A DNA stretch of 35,482 nt, from the NCBI GenBank assembly GCA_016874935.1, contig VGSS01000018.1, positions 1 through 35,482 on the forward strand, written 5' to 3'. Below are positions 1-7,921 of the stretch, piece by piece (position 1 is the first letter of the stretch; each line of letters starts with the position of its first letter). Under the pieces are notes generated by a model. That model saw only the letters and a list, made by a program, of their open reading frames with translations, was not told the DNA's origin and did not search any database. The DNA comes from Deltaproteobacteria bacterium. Lineage in GTDB: Bacteria > Desulfobacterota > BSN033 > UBA1163. The position numbers were made by a program, and so were the translations under genes.

Positions 1-588
1 AAAGCCAAATCAAAAGTCCGGTGGGCGACCATTCTACATTCCTTTCTCTTCATCGCGGGGTTTTCAACGGTCTTTATCCTGATGGGGGCCTCCGCCTCTT
101 ATCTGGGACAAGTGTTGGTCGAATATCAATCCTGGATCATGAAGGTGGGAGGGGTGCTCATCATCGTTCTGGGAATTCATTTCACCGGGATCATCAACAT
201 CCCCTTCTTGCAGATGGAGAAACGATTTGAAATGCGGAAAAAGCCCCTGGGCTATCTGGGCTCTTTCCTCGTAGGCATTGTCTTTGCGGCAGGATGGACT
301 CCCTGCATTGGTCCCATTCTCTCCACCATTTTGATCTATGCAAGTACTTCAAAAAATTATATGACTGGCGTCTATCTTTTAGCCGTCTATTCTTTGGGGC
401 TTGGAATTCCTTTTTTTCTCTCCTCCCTGGCTTTTAATTCGTTTCTCTCGGCTTTTGACAGGATCAAGCGTTATATGAGATGGATTACACTCGTCAGCGG
501 GGTTTTCTTAATTATTATCTGTATCCTTTTTTTAACTGACACCTTCCGTGAGATCAACATCTTTTTCAACCAACTCGCCAATCCTTAA
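1..588 (+). CDS. ccdA: CcdA-like cytochrome c biogenesis protein, 5' truncated
   Basis: This is the C-terminal part of a polytopic membrane protein; the reading frame is open from base 1, so the start lies outside the window. The visible 195 residues hold about four hydrophobic segments and the motif GWTPCIGP (from about base 289), which matches the second conserved Cys-Pro region of CcdA. In that family a cysteine pair in the membrane passes electrons from cytoplasmic thioredoxin to periplasmic thiol proteins used in cytochrome c maturation. The first cysteine motif would be in the missing N-terminal half. The gene ends convergently against lptG across a long inverted repeat. A wider DsbD/CcdA-family thiol transporter with another partner cannot be excluded. 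Confidence 0.85.
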   Translation, partial: KAKSKVRWATILHSFLFIAGFSTVFILMGASASYLGQVLVEYQSWIMKVGGVLIIVLGIHFTGIINIPFLQMEKRFEMRKKPLGYLGSFLVGIVFAAGWTPCIGPILSTILIYASTSKNYMTGVYLLAVYSLGLGIPFFLSSLAFNSFLSAFDRIKRYMRWITLVSGVFLIIICILFLTDTFREINIFFNQLANP

Positions 589-589
589 A

Positions 590-668
590 TTGGTTAATCG
601 GTCTATTGAGTTCGTTGAGCTCATTGGGTTTAACCCAATAAACCCAACAAACCCAACAAACCAATCAA
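590..668. terminator. Long imperfect inverted repeat between convergent genes
   Basis: The left arm (590-630) and right arm (631-668) are built from repeated TTGGTT/TTGGGTT-type units and pair imperfectly over about 38 bases. The perfect centre is ATTGGGTT-T-AACCCAAT at 622-638. It fills the gap between the stops of ccdA (plus) and lptG (minus), so a bidirectional terminator is the simplest role. No strong T-run follows, so a REP-like repeat is equally possible. Confidence 0.5.
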
Positions 669-679
669 CACCATAACCT

Positions 680-1774
680 TTATTGTCGGATGCTCGTCAG
701 GGTAAAGATTCCGGCGAGACCAAAGAGGAGGGTTGGGGTCCAGGCGGCGAGAAAAGGAGGAAGAACCCCTGATTTTCCAAAGGAGAGAAAGACATAGAAG
801 ATCACCCCATAAGCAAATCCGATCATGACGCTGATTCCGATACTTAATGCCACCCCTCCTGATCGACCGGTTTTCAGGGCAAATGGAATACCGATCAGGA
901 CCATGATCAGGTTTAAAAACGGATAGGAAAGCTTGGCATAGAGATCGGTGAGATATCGGGTAGCGTCATAACCTGACGTCTGAATTTTCTGGATATAGTT
1001 GCGAAGTTCGGTATAACTCAACTCTCTGGACTTGTGTTCAACTTGAAGAAAGGATTCCCAGTTTTCAGACAGAGTGCCCCACGTTTCCTGAAAGGGAGTT
1101 GTTCGGATAGAGCCGCCGTCTCCAAATTCCCGGATTGCTCCCTGATGAAATTTCCATTTTCCATCTATCCACATCGCTTCTCGCGCATCGATCCGGCGGG
1201 TGCAACGAAATTGGTCATCAAACTGGTAGAGGGTGAAACCCTTTAGTTTCTTTTCTTTCTCGTCAAGCAATTGAATATTATAAATTCCCTGATCACCATG
1301 GTACCAGATTTTGTAATTTTTAAAAAAACCAGCGGGTTCCTTTTTCCTTACTTTTACGGAGAAAAGATATTCCGCTTCCTTATTTGTCATTGGAACCACA
1401 TATTCGTTGCCAAGAAAGGAGAGGAAACTGATGAGGAGCGCGATGGCAAATAAAGGAATCGTAATCCGATAGAGGCTGACGCCTCCGGCCTTCATGGCGG
1501 TAATCTCACTGTGACGGGAGAGAGTCCCTAATGTTAGAAGGGTGGAGAGCAGAACCGCATAAGGAAGCGTCCATTGGAAAATCACCTCAGGAATCTTATA
1601 GAAAAGGTATTCAAAGATGAGGTGAAAAGGGGCCTGGTATTTGATGAAGGTATCCACCTTCTGAAAGAAGAGGACGACAATATAGATGAGAATCAAACCG
1701 CTCAGGCTGAGAAAAAAAACCTTCAAATATTCACGGATGACATAACGGTGCAAAACCCAATAGCTTTCAAACAT
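680..1774 (-). CDS. lptG: LPS export permease LptG
   Basis: A 364-residue YjgP/YjgQ-family permease. Hydrophobic helices cluster at residues 15-40, 60-85, 100-120 and again at 280-360, with a periplasmic beta-jellyroll region between, which is the LptF/LptG layout. With LptF and the ATPase LptB it forms the ABC complex that pulls lipopolysaccharide from the inner membrane towards LptC/A/D. The start ATG overlaps the end of the upstream partner gene by 8 bp, so the two are co-translated. Position second in the pair and closer resemblance to the LptG type decide the name; swapping F and G would be the only likely error. Its presence indicates a Gram-negative cell envelope. Confidence 0.88.
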   Translation of the reverse strand: MFESYWVLHRYVIREYLKVFFLSLSGLILIYIVVLFFQKVDTFIKYQAPFHLIFEYLFYKIPEVIFQWTLPYAVLLSTLLTLGTLSRHSEITAMKAGGVSLYRITIPLFAIALLISFLSFLGNEYVVPMTNKEAEYLFSVKVRKKEPAGFFKNYKIWYHGDQGIYNIQLLDEKEKKLKGFTLYQFDDQFRCTRRIDAREAMWIDGKWKFHQGAIREFGDGGSIRTTPFQETWGTLSENWESFLQVEHKSRELSYTELRNYIQKIQTSGYDATRYLTDLYAKLSYPFLNLIMVLIGIPFALKTGRSGGVALSIGISVMIGFAYGVIFYVFLSFGKSGVLPPFLAAWTPTLLFGLAGIFTLTSIRQ

Positions 1775-2948
1775 CTTCGAAAAGCCCTTTCCACTTGCTC
1801 TGAATGAAATCGAATGCCTCGGTCATCCAGGCCAGGGGTTTAAACGGAGATTCCTTTGAGGCCTTGATCAGGAGATAAATTCCAAAGACTCCGAAGAAGA
1901 AGTTGGGAGCCCACCCGGACAAAAAAGGTGGTATTGTTTTTCTGATGGCAAGAATTTCCGAGGCGGTGAGGGAGATGTAATAGGTCAGAAGGATGAGAAG
2001 GCTGAGCACAAATCCATAGGATCTTCCTGAACGGCGGGGCCGAATTCCCAGCGGAACTCCGAGCAGGCCGAAGACAAGACAGGAGAAGGGGATAGCGTAT
2101 CGTTTATGGAGTTCAACCTCCTGGGAGGTGATATCCTGGCCAAGCGATTTTCTTGTTTCCATCTTTTCCCTGATATCACCGATTGACATCTCATGATCTC
2201 TCAATTTCCTTCCCATTGCAGCAAACGTCTTTGCTAGTTCGAGCTTGAGGTCATAGGTGTCAAATTGAATTTTTTGATAGATATTCGTCCGGGGTTCAAA
2301 GCGGTGGATATCTCCGCTGAGGAGCCGGAGGCTGACCTCCTGGGACTTCGGATTGCTGACAAGGAAACCCTCCTTGGCGAAGATAGTATTGACCTTCTCC
2401 TTATCCCGCTCATCATAGATGAGAATGCCCTCCATCTTCTTCCCTTGGATTGGAACTTTATCGACATAGAGGACAAATCCATCAAAGACATCGTTGAAGA
2501 CCCGTTCTTTGATTTCAATATCCGCCTTCGATTGAGCCATTAGATAGAGCGTTGCCTTGAATCCGCGGTTTCCCCATGGGAGGCCATAGATGACCAGAAA
2601 AGTGGTAAGGAGATAGGTCCCGACGGAAAAAAGGAGAACGGGAAGATAGAGCTGATAAAGGCTTATCCCGGAGGCTTTAAAGGCGGTGATTTCGCTGTCG
2701 CCTGAAAGTCTTCCGAAGGAGAGGAGAAGGCCCAGAAGGAAAGCCATCGGAATAGTGAAGATGAGGAACGAGGGAGAGATAAAAAGAAGGAGCATAAGAA
2801 TCTGCGAAAGGTTTACCCCCTGGGTCACAATCAGCTCGATCAGCTTTAAAATCTTATCCATCAGAAGGATCACAGTGAAGGTCATCAGTCCGATGAGAAA
2901 GATCGGGGAGATTTCTTTCAGGATATAGAGGTGGGTTGTTTTTTTCAT
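1767..2948 (-). CDS. lptF: LPS export permease LptF
   Basis: A 393-residue permease of the YjgP/YjgQ family and partner of the overlapping downstream lptG. It has N-terminal transmembrane helices (residues about 13-35, 50-75, 98-120), a central soluble region and three C-terminal helices (about 285-370). The cytoplasmic coupling segment SFGRLSGDSEITAFKASG is the conserved stretch that contacts the ATPase LptB. The first gene of the minus-strand pair begins just after a short A/T-rich leader. The neighbouring tRNA lies divergently upstream. Confidence 0.88.
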   Translation of the reverse strand: MKKTTHLYILKEISPIFLIGLMTFTVILLMDKILKLIELIVTQGVNLSQILMLLLFISPSFLIFTIPMAFLLGLLLSFGRLSGDSEITAFKASGISLYQLYLPVLLFSVGTYLLTTFLVIYGLPWGNRGFKATLYLMAQSKADIEIKERVFNDVFDGFVLYVDKVPIQGKKMEGILIYDERDKEKVNTIFAKEGFLVSNPKSQEVSLRLLSGDIHRFEPRTNIYQKIQFDTYDLKLELAKTFAAMGRKLRDHEMSIGDIREKMETRKSLGQDITSQEVELHKRYAIPFSCLVFGLLGVPLGIRPRRSGRSYGFVLSLLILLTYYISLTASEILAIRKTIPPFLSGWAPNFFFGVFGIYLLIKASKESPFKPLAWMTEAFDFIQSKWKGLFEDV

Positions 2949-2989
2949 TCTCAGTCTATTCTAAGAAAGAGGGGAGGGGATGTCAACCC

Positions 2990-3105
2990 TTCGACTCCTT
3001 CGACTCCTCAGTATAAACGAAAGGGCTTGCCTTAGGGCCGAGGCTTTCGCGAGCTCAGGCGAATCGCTTAGTCCGAGGGCTCAGGGTTGACCCTGAGCGG
3101 CACTT
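2990..3105. repeat. Intergenic short-repeat region with perfect hairpin
   Basis: This spacer between lptF and the tRNA promoter holds tandem CTTCGACTC units (about 2995-3010) and a perfect 9-bp palindrome, GCTCAGGGT-TG-ACCCTGAGC, at 3079-3098. No coding potential was seen. It resembles the scattered intergenic palindromes found elsewhere in the window. Confidence 0.5.
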
Positions 3106-3170
3106 CTTTCCTCAACCTTCGAATACAGGGCTTAATGCCGTCGGATGGGTCAAGAAATGGCTCGAAAAAC

Positions 3171-3199
3171 TTGACAAATTCCTATGAATGGATTAGTGT
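3171..3199 (+). promoter_or_regulatory. Promoter of the tRNA-fMet gene
   Basis: A perfect -35 box TTGACA (3171-3176), a 17-bp spacer and TAGTGT (3194-3199) lie 10 bp upstream of the first tRNA base. Confidence 0.65.
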
Positions 3200-3209
3200 T
3201 AGCTCAGAT

Positions 3210-3286
<77 letters not shown>

Positions 3287-3292
3287 ATAATA

Positions 3293-4588
3293 TTAAGGGG
3301 TTGCGGCACATGCTGTAACCCCTTTTTCTTTGTCCGTTACCATTACGTTACCACTAACTTTTTCAAAGACGAAATCTTCGGACTTTTTTGCTGCTCCTTC
3401 GTGTAACTCAGGCATGAGATGACCGTAAAGGTCGAGGGTAATTTTTATCGAGGAATGACCCATCTGATTTTGAATGTATTTGAGGTTGTGGCTTGCAGCA
3501 ATCAGGATTGAGGCAAAGGTATGTCTCAGATCGTGGATTCGGATTGACCTCAGTTCAGCCTTCTTCAGGATGGCCTTAAAATCCCTGTGATAGAGGTTAT
3601 CCGCATCGAGAGCCGATCCATCGTTCTGACAAAAAACAAGATCGTTATTGCTCCATTCAGACCCCACCTTCAACTTTGTCTCGTTCTGCTTTACTCTGTG
3701 ACCCTTGAGGACCTCCATCAACCGCGGTCCCATGTCAATCGCTCTCTTGGAATATTCGGACTTAGGGGTTTGAAAGGCTCTCTTATAGAGACTCCTTCTG
3801 ACATGGATTTTTGAATTCACCCGGTCAATATCTTCCCATTTCAACCCCAGGAGCTCGCCCCTCCGCATTCCTGTAAATATGGCCGTATAAAAGAAGGCGT
3901 GGATGGTCGTCTCACACTTTGGTTTTTCTTTTTCCTTCTTCTCCGGCCTGACTGATAGTTTTGAAACCTTCTTTTTCGGCTCTTTGTTGCTTTGGGCAGC
4001 TTTCAGGAAGATCGGGATCTCATGTGTTCTAAGATAATCAACATCCGGTTTTTCCCTTCTCGGTTTCTCAATCTTTACATAAGGGTTATGAATGACAATC
4101 CCTTCGACCTGAGCATCGTCAAGGACCTGGTGGAGGACAAGCAGGATATTATGAATCGTTTTGGGAGTAAGCTCTCCTCCCTCCGACTTCTCCTTAACGA
4201 ACCCCTTTATATCCTCTCTCTTAATCTCTGAAATCAAACCGTTCCCGAAGTAGGGGACAAGATGGTTATTTACTATCCCCTGATAAGAAACCCGGGTCGC
4301 TTCCTTCACGCTGAGCTTCCCTTTAAGCCAATTCTCGGCAAACTCCTTGAAGGTCTGATCTTCTCTATTGGGGTTGAACGTCCCATTCTTAATCTGGTTC
4401 ATTTTCTCATGGAGAAGATCCGCAGCGCCCCTCTGGTTTGTTCCGACCGTTTCTATATGCCTTTTCCCAAGACGGTCATAATAGTCGATCACATATTTTT
4501 TAATGTCTTCTCTCCATCTGACAGCGCCAAGCCCTCTCTTCTTTCTTCTGCGTTTCTTTTTTTCCTCGGCGATAACTTGTTCTCCCAT
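3293..4588 (-). CDS. int: Tyrosine site-specific integrase
   Basis: A 431-residue phage-type integrase that recombines attP with the tRNA-fMet gene. An N-terminal arm-binding and SAM-like core-binding region (to about residue 180) is followed by the catalytic domain. Visible catalytic residues are Arg in TGMRRGE (about 242), Lys near TPKSEYSKR, HDLRHT (352-355), His in MGHSS (378) and the nucleophile Tyr in DLYGHL (388). A Lys/Glu-rich insertion (about residues 200-225) separates the two domains. The ATG at 4588 sits 10 bases behind GGAGG; a TTG two codons upstream is possible. The gene ends 6 bp from the tRNA CCA and its last codons carry the arm-type repeats. It is the only recombinase of the element and cannot act on attC sites by family type. 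Confidence 0.93.
   Translation of the reverse strand: MGEQVIAEEKKKRRRKKRGLGAVRWREDIKKYVIDYYDRLGKRHIETVGTNQRGAADLLHEKMNQIKNGTFNPNREDQTFKEFAENWLKGKLSVKEATRVSYQGIVNNHLVPYFGNGLISEIKREDIKGFVKEKSEGGELTPKTIHNILLVLHQVLDDAQVEGIVIHNPYVKIEKPRREKPDVDYLRTHEIPIFLKAAQSNKEPKKKVSKLSVRPEKKEKEKPKCETTIHAFFYTAIFTGMRRGELLGLKWEDIDRVNSKIHVRRSLYKRAFQTPKSEYSKRAIDMGPRLMEVLKGHRVKQNETKLKVGSEWSNNDLVFCQNDGSALDADNLYHRDFKAILKKAELRSIRIHDLRHTFASILIAASHNLKYIQNQMGHSSIKITLDLYGHLMPELHEGAAKKSEDFVFEKVSGNVMVTDKEKGVTACAATP
3295..3324. terminator. Terminator shared by tRNA-fMet and integrase
   Basis: An 8-bp stem, AAGGGGTT (3295-3302) with AACCCCTT (3317-3324), is followed by a T-run at 3323-3327. The minus-strand integrase stop codon is at 3293-3295, so the end of that gene is written inside the stem. 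A similar hairpin follows the second att copy at 16420. Confidence 0.65.
3335..3353 (+). promoter_or_regulatory. Candidate integrase arm-type sites, left end
   Basis: Two direct copies of CGTTACCA (3335-3342, 3346-3353) lie 11 bp apart, 49 bp from the att core and inside the 3' end of the integrase gene. An identical pair with the same spacing lies near the other end at 16225-16243. This is the layout expected of arm sites bound by the N-terminal domain of a lambda-type integrase. Confidence 0.65.
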
Positions 4589-4609
4589 ACTCAACTCACC
4601 TCCTTTGTG

Positions 4610-4912
4610 TTAGGAGTCTCCTAAAGTATTTGGAATTATAAGACCACATTTATCACATTTTATTGGGGTCTTCGGATCATATATAGGTACTTGGCAACCT
4701 CTTTTGTGGAATAACTCCTCTCGAATCGCATCCCAATCTTTTTCTATTTTGGTCAATGGAGGCTCCATTAATCTTAATTCATTAAGAGAACATTCATAAC
4801 ACCAAAACAGAGTCTTTTCTTCATCCACTTTCCAATACATTCCTTTTACTATTCCGGGTTTTCCTGATGAATATTTAACTACAAATCCAACTGGAACAAC
4901 AACTACTGCCAT
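4610..4912 (-). CDS. Small protein with CxxC pairs, unknown function
   Basis: A 100-residue protein that I do not recognise. It has two cysteine pairs, WCYEC at about residues 37-41 and CDKCG near the C-terminus (about 85-89), which could together bind one zinc ion. The N-terminus is hydrophobic (AVVVVPVGFVV) but short, so a membrane segment is unlikely. A clear AGGAGGTGA lies before the ATG. It is the first gene inward of the integrase and on the same strand, 22 bp upstream of it, so the two may be co-transcribed. A role in element control is possible but not shown. Confidence 0.6.
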   Translation of the reverse strand: MAVVVVPVGFVVKYSSGKPGIVKGMYWKVDEEKTLFWCYECSLNELRLMEPPLTKIEKDWDAIREELFHKRGCQVPIYDPKTPIKCDKCGLIIPNTLGDS

Positions 4913-5046
4913 TCAAATCACCTCCTCTTTGTGGTTTTGGACTTACCCTGTTTCACCTCCTTCCGCTTAAAATCGATCTCCACAATGCCCTACAACAAGA
5001 CTTCTCAATTCTGCCAATGGTAAACCATGAACCATGAATCAATGAG

Positions 5047-5574
5047 TTAGGGGTTCACCTCCTTCTTTTTCTCTTCATCTTCCATTGTTTCAACCGTTAA
5101 CTCAATAAAACCCTTAATCCCATCCTTAAGTTTTATGTGAAATATGACCTCTCCTTCTTGATAAACCGATAGCGTTAATGGTTCCTGTTTCTTAAAATGT
5201 TCGACCTGCTCTTCTTTTGATAACTCTCTCCATCCTTTAAGGGGGCTTTCAAGATACATAGGTTTCCTTAGAACTTCATTAAGGACAAGTTCCTTTTCTT
5301 CTGGATTGCGATTCCTTACCATCATATCCGCAATTTTCTTACATTGATTTTCTGAGAGTTTAAAAAGTTCTACATCCCTTGATTCACGCACTTTATCTCG
5401 GATTTTAGGTTTAAGGCCTCGGGCGATACCACTCCAGAAAAAAACAGACAAAAGAAATGTAATCAAGCCAATCCACCATGTTTCCCAAAATGATTGCCAT
5501 ACTGAAATTCCAAACAATATGGGTGCTGAAAAACCTGCAATTGTTTGGATAAGAAGTAAATTTTTCAGAGTCAT
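5047..5574 (-). CDS. Two-helix membrane protein, unknown function
   Basis: A 175-residue protein with two hydrophobic segments near the N-terminus (about residues 6-24 and 33-50) and a charged cytoplasmic-type remainder rich in Glu and Lys. The end (EDEEKKKEV) is highly charged. I recognise no family. It follows the next membrane gene after 30 bp on the same strand and belongs to a three-gene run starting at the RHH-like gene. Two adjacent membrane proteins next to the integrase suggest accessory cargo of the element. The 134-bp gap to the following gene (4913-5046) shows no further coding signal. Confidence 0.6.
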   Translation of the reverse strand: MTLKNLLLIQTIAGFSAPILFGISVWQSFWETWWIGLITFLLSVFFWSGIARGLKPKIRDKVRESRDVELFKLSENQCKKIADMMVRNRNPEEKELVLNEVLRKPMYLESPLKGWRELSKEEQVEHFKKQEPLTLSVYQEGEVIFHIKLKDGIKGFIELTVETMEDEEKKKEVNP

Positions 5575-5604
5575 CGGTTTTTCTCACATCCCCTCGTTTT
5601 TAAT

Positions 5605-6306
5605 TTAAGCCTCTGCTCCACTTCCTTTTGATGATTTATTTTTAAATCCTTCTGCAATAAAGCCGATAATAACCAGCCTTACAAATGCATAGAGAAACCA
5701 AATTGAAGTGAAGCTGATAGCCATGACCAAGAAGAACCGATTCCAATTAATATGGGTGGTTATATCCTCAAGATAAAGATGCTTTTGATTATCGGGGTCG
5801 TCAAAGAATTTGTTTTCCATGCTATAAATATATTTATTGTCCGAAGGATAAACCCCTCCTAATTTCATAGGATATCCTTCCCAATTACCCTCGATATAAC
5901 CCTTAGAAGAAATTTCATCACATATTCCAACAAGGTCAACCCTTGATGCCATTATTGAAATTTTCCCATCTTTGCCGTAACTCGTCCCTCCATTCCATTT
6001 AAATTCATAAACGTGCCATTGTCCCTTATCTTTTAGAAGTTTGTATATCTTTCCTTTTGCAATCTTGGATTGCATCCATTGTTCATCATCTTGATAAATC
6101 TCTAATTGTCCAGGTCGCCTTTTGGTTTCGGGATATAGATTCTCAATAGCTTTCTCCGCCTTATCTATATCTTCTTTTTCATATTCATATCTCATTACCC
6201 TACAAGTAACCCAAGGGTGTGTTTCCAATAGACAAAGGGGCAATATTATTGCTGCCAAAATAGAAAGCACAAATGCAAGTCTAAAAATACCTCTTTTTAT
6301 ATTCAT
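5605..6306 (-). CDS. Membrane protein with extracytoplasmic domain
   Basis: A 233-residue protein with a hydrophobic helix at residues 8-27 and a second at about 188-215. The roughly 160 residues between are polar and would be exposed outside the cytoplasmic membrane. They contain a Gly/Lys stretch around GGTSYGKDGKIS. I recognise no family. Its ATG at 6306 directly abuts the TAA of the upstream RHH-like gene (TAAATG), so the two are translationally coupled and share the strong promoter at 6512-6539. Confidence 0.6.
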   Translation of the reverse strand: MNIKRGIFRLAFVLSILAAIILPLCLLETHPWVTCRVMRYEYEKEDIDKAEKAIENLYPETKRRPGQLEIYQDDEQWMQSKIAKGKIYKLLKDKGQWHVYEFKWNGGTSYGKDGKISIMASRVDLVGICDEISSKGYIEGNWEGYPMKLGGVYPSDNKYIYSMENKFFDDPDNQKHLYLEDITTHINWNRFFLVMAISFTSIWFLYAFVRLVIIGFIAEGFKNKSSKGSGAEA

Positions 6307-6480
6307 TTAAGCTACCCTCTTTCTCTTCATTTCTGTGTCCTTCTTTTCAAACCTCTCCCAATACTCATCAATGGCACGTCTTAAAATATCAGAGAGTGGA
6401 AGCCCTGTTTTTTTACGAATAGCATTTAACCTTTTGATTTGAATATCTGCTAAATAAAAATTACATCTCTTCATATTCAT
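6307..6480 (-). CDS. Ribbon-helix-helix-like small regulator
   Basis: A 57-residue basic protein starting MNMKRCNFYL. The pattern of an N-terminal beta strand, then a helix (DIQIKRLNAIRKK), a turn (TGLPLSD) and a second helix (ILRRAIDEYW) is that of MetJ/Arc-type DNA-binding proteins, which act as dimers and usually autoregulate. The ATG follows AAGGGG at suitable spacing, and a near-consensus promoter lies 32 bp upstream. It leads an operon with two membrane proteins and is probably its repressor. The family call rests on pattern only. Confidence 0.65.
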   Translation of the reverse strand: MNMKRCNFYLADIQIKRLNAIRKKTGLPLSDILRRAIDEYWERFEKKDTEMKRKRVA

Positions 6481-6511
6481 TGGTCTATCCCCTTCGTTTT
6501 AAGTTAAGTCA

Positions 6512-6539
6512 ATTATACACAAACTACATATTTTGTCAA
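6512..6539 (-). promoter_or_regulatory. Near-consensus sigma70 promoter
   Basis: On the minus strand a perfect TTGACA (6534-6539), a 16-bp spacer and a perfect TATAAT (6512-6517) precede the RHH-like gene. It is the strongest promoter match in the element and sits in the divergent gap with the plus-strand gene at 6638. Confidence 0.75.
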
Positions 6540-6637
6540 GCATTTTCTTTGGACTCGATTGGACAGTGCATTTCAAAATAACATTGCGTTGCTTCTGACA
6601 TTTTGATAGACTTCTACTCAAAGGGGAGGTGACGAAA

Positions 6638-6937
6638 ATGAGCGGATTCATTTTTGACAAGGATGGTAATGCGGTTGGCGTTAGATTAGACCCATATATC
6701 TTTGACTTAGAAGGAAACCCAATCGGCCAACTCCTTAATAACTATGTTTTTACTCTATCTGGTAAATACATTGGTGAATTCCATAAAGATATGATCTTAG
6801 ATAAGAACATAAATCCTGGGAATGTAAGTCCTCAAATAAATGTCGGAAAAATCAGGGAATTCCGAAACCCTGGCAATAGAGGCAAAGTGGATTACGGGTA
6901 TCCTGACGTTTTTCACCGACTCCTTGAAACAGATTAG
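6638..6937 (+). CDS. Small repeat protein, beta-flower-like
   Basis: A 99-residue protein made of three or four imperfect repeats of about 14-18 residues with the pattern YIFDLEGNPIGQL (FIFDKDGNAVG, YIFDLEGNPIG, YVFTLSGKYIG). Such Asp-x-x-Gly-x-x-(V/I)-Gly repeats resemble the 4-fold beta-flower type of small protein, whose role is unknown to me. The C-terminal third is Asn/Gly/Pro-rich and looks disordered. The ATG at 6638 has AGGGGAGGTG seven bases upstream; a GTG at 6629 would lie inside that site. It runs divergently from the RHH-like operon and its stop overlaps the convergent HTH gene by a few bases. Confidence 0.65.
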   Translation: MSGFIFDKDGNAVGVRLDPYIFDLEGNPIGQLLNNYVFTLSGKYIGEFHKDMILDKNINPGNVSPQINVGKIREFRNPGNRGKVDYGYPDVFHRLLETD

Positions 6938-7092
6938 CTTCTCAGCCATTTAATATCCTTCTTCGCAATCCTCCACACCTTCCCCACCTTGTAAGCGGGG
7001 ATAGCTTTGGCCCACAGTCTTCGATAGATCGTCTTTGTATTAACTCCAAAATGGTCAGCAAGCTCATAGACGGTGAAATAGTCCTGTTTCAT
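6934..7092 (-). CDS. Excisionase-type helix-turn-helix protein
   Basis: A 52-residue winged helix-turn-helix protein of the excisionase/MerR-like DNA-binding type. The order is FTVYELADHFGVNTKTIYRRL (first strand, helix, turn, recognition helix), then IPAYKVGKVWRI (wing) and KKDIKWL. This is the usual shape of recombination directionality factors and AlpA-like activators. The ATG at 7092 is preceded by AGGAT at about 9 bases; ATG at 7104 or TTG at 7134 would give longer forms. It lies close to the start of the cassette array, which reads the other way. It is the best Xis candidate near the integrase, but two other such proteins are in the element. Confidence 0.72.
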   Translation of the reverse strand: MKQDYFTVYELADHFGVNTKTIYRRLWAKAIPAYKVGKVWRIAKKDIKWLRS

Positions 7093-7410
7093 ATTAAATG
7101 ACATCCTGAAAGTAAGGATTAACAGGTTTTCCAAAATTTGAAGAGTGCTTCCTGTAACTTTCGCTTGACCATTTTATTTAAAAGGCGTAGAGTATAATCG
7201 GAAATCAACAAGATACTAACGTGCAAAAATCTTCTTGGATAATTAATCCTTAAATTAAATAAATTCTATATAATATCGTCCAGGATAATGTTTTCTGGAA
7301 TAAAACATCATCGAAGGGTCCTTTTCAAGAGCCAATGAGAGGTCCAGTCGAGCATTTTCCCACAAAGAATAGAATAAACATAAAAGATAATGTTAGGAGT
7401 AAAATAATAA

Positions 7411-7917
7411 ATGAGAAAAACAGGAAAAGAAATTCTTGATCTTAAAGTACCCGATGATGCCTGCCATACTTGGCTTGCAGAAGCTACACTTGAAGAAGTA
7501 TATGAATTTCTTCGTTGGGCTCCTGCTTTAGGTTCATGGGCCTCACATGGGCGAGATAGGTTAAATGTCTTACTGGCAAACGAAAATATAAAATTACAAA
7601 CTGAAATTAGAGACTTGACAGCAAAAATGAAAAAAATGACACAGTGGGTTATAGGCTTAACTATTGTCATTGCTTTTCTTACCCTTCTGCAAGCGTATTC
7701 TGGCATCAAGACGTTTTATAATGACATCAAATCCCTTAGAGACACTCCAAAGACCGAAAACAATACGAATCAAAAACCCGACACAAATCAACTGAAGAAT
7801 AGTAATAATAAGTCTCTCAATAAAGCTAAAATTATCAATCATAAAGTAAAGAACCTCCTAACAAGGCGCTTCACTGGATTGCCGATAGACCTGGCAACCA
7901 GTGAGTTTAGTAGTTAG
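7411..7917 (+). CDS. Cassette 1: single-helix membrane protein
   Basis: A 168-residue protein I do not recognise. Residues 1-50 are soluble, residues about 52-75 look like a coiled coil (NENIKLQTEIRDLTAKMKK), a membrane helix follows (about 77-97), and the tail is Asn/Lys/Thr-rich and probably disordered. The ATG lies 18 bases inside the cassette start and TTAGGAG of the cassette border itself acts as the ribosome binding site. The reading frame runs through the whole attC site. Its stop TAG is taken from the TTAG of the next cassette border. Since all borders here begin TTAG, any downstream neighbour would supply the same stop. Confidence 0.7.
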   Translation: MRKTGKEILDLKVPDDACHTWLAEATLEEVYEFLRWAPALGSWASHGRDRLNVLLANENIKLQTEIRDLTAKMKKMTQWVIGLTIVIAFLTLLQAYSGIKTFYNDIKSLRDTPKTENNTNQKPDTNQLKNSNNKSLNKAKIINHKVKNLLTRRFTGLPIDLATSEFSS

Positions 7918-7919
7918 CC
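7856..7919 (+). other. attC site 1
   Basis: R'' TCCTAAC (7856-7862) and R' GTTAGCC (7913-7919) bound a 64-nt imperfect palindrome. The inner arms CACTGG(A)TTGCC and GGCAACCAGTG pair with one unpaired A on one side, as the extrahelical bases of attC sites do. Confidence 0.8.
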
Positions 7920-7921
7920 AC

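Noticed and set aside
7213-7398. attC or attI site to the left of cassette 1
   Set aside because: A TACTAAC lies at 7215, but the 180-bp stretch is too long and shows no pairing arms. I cannot define attI.
7308-7709. 133-codon minus-strand frame over cassette 1
   Set aside because: It is antisense to a cassette gene that has proper borders and a ribosome site.
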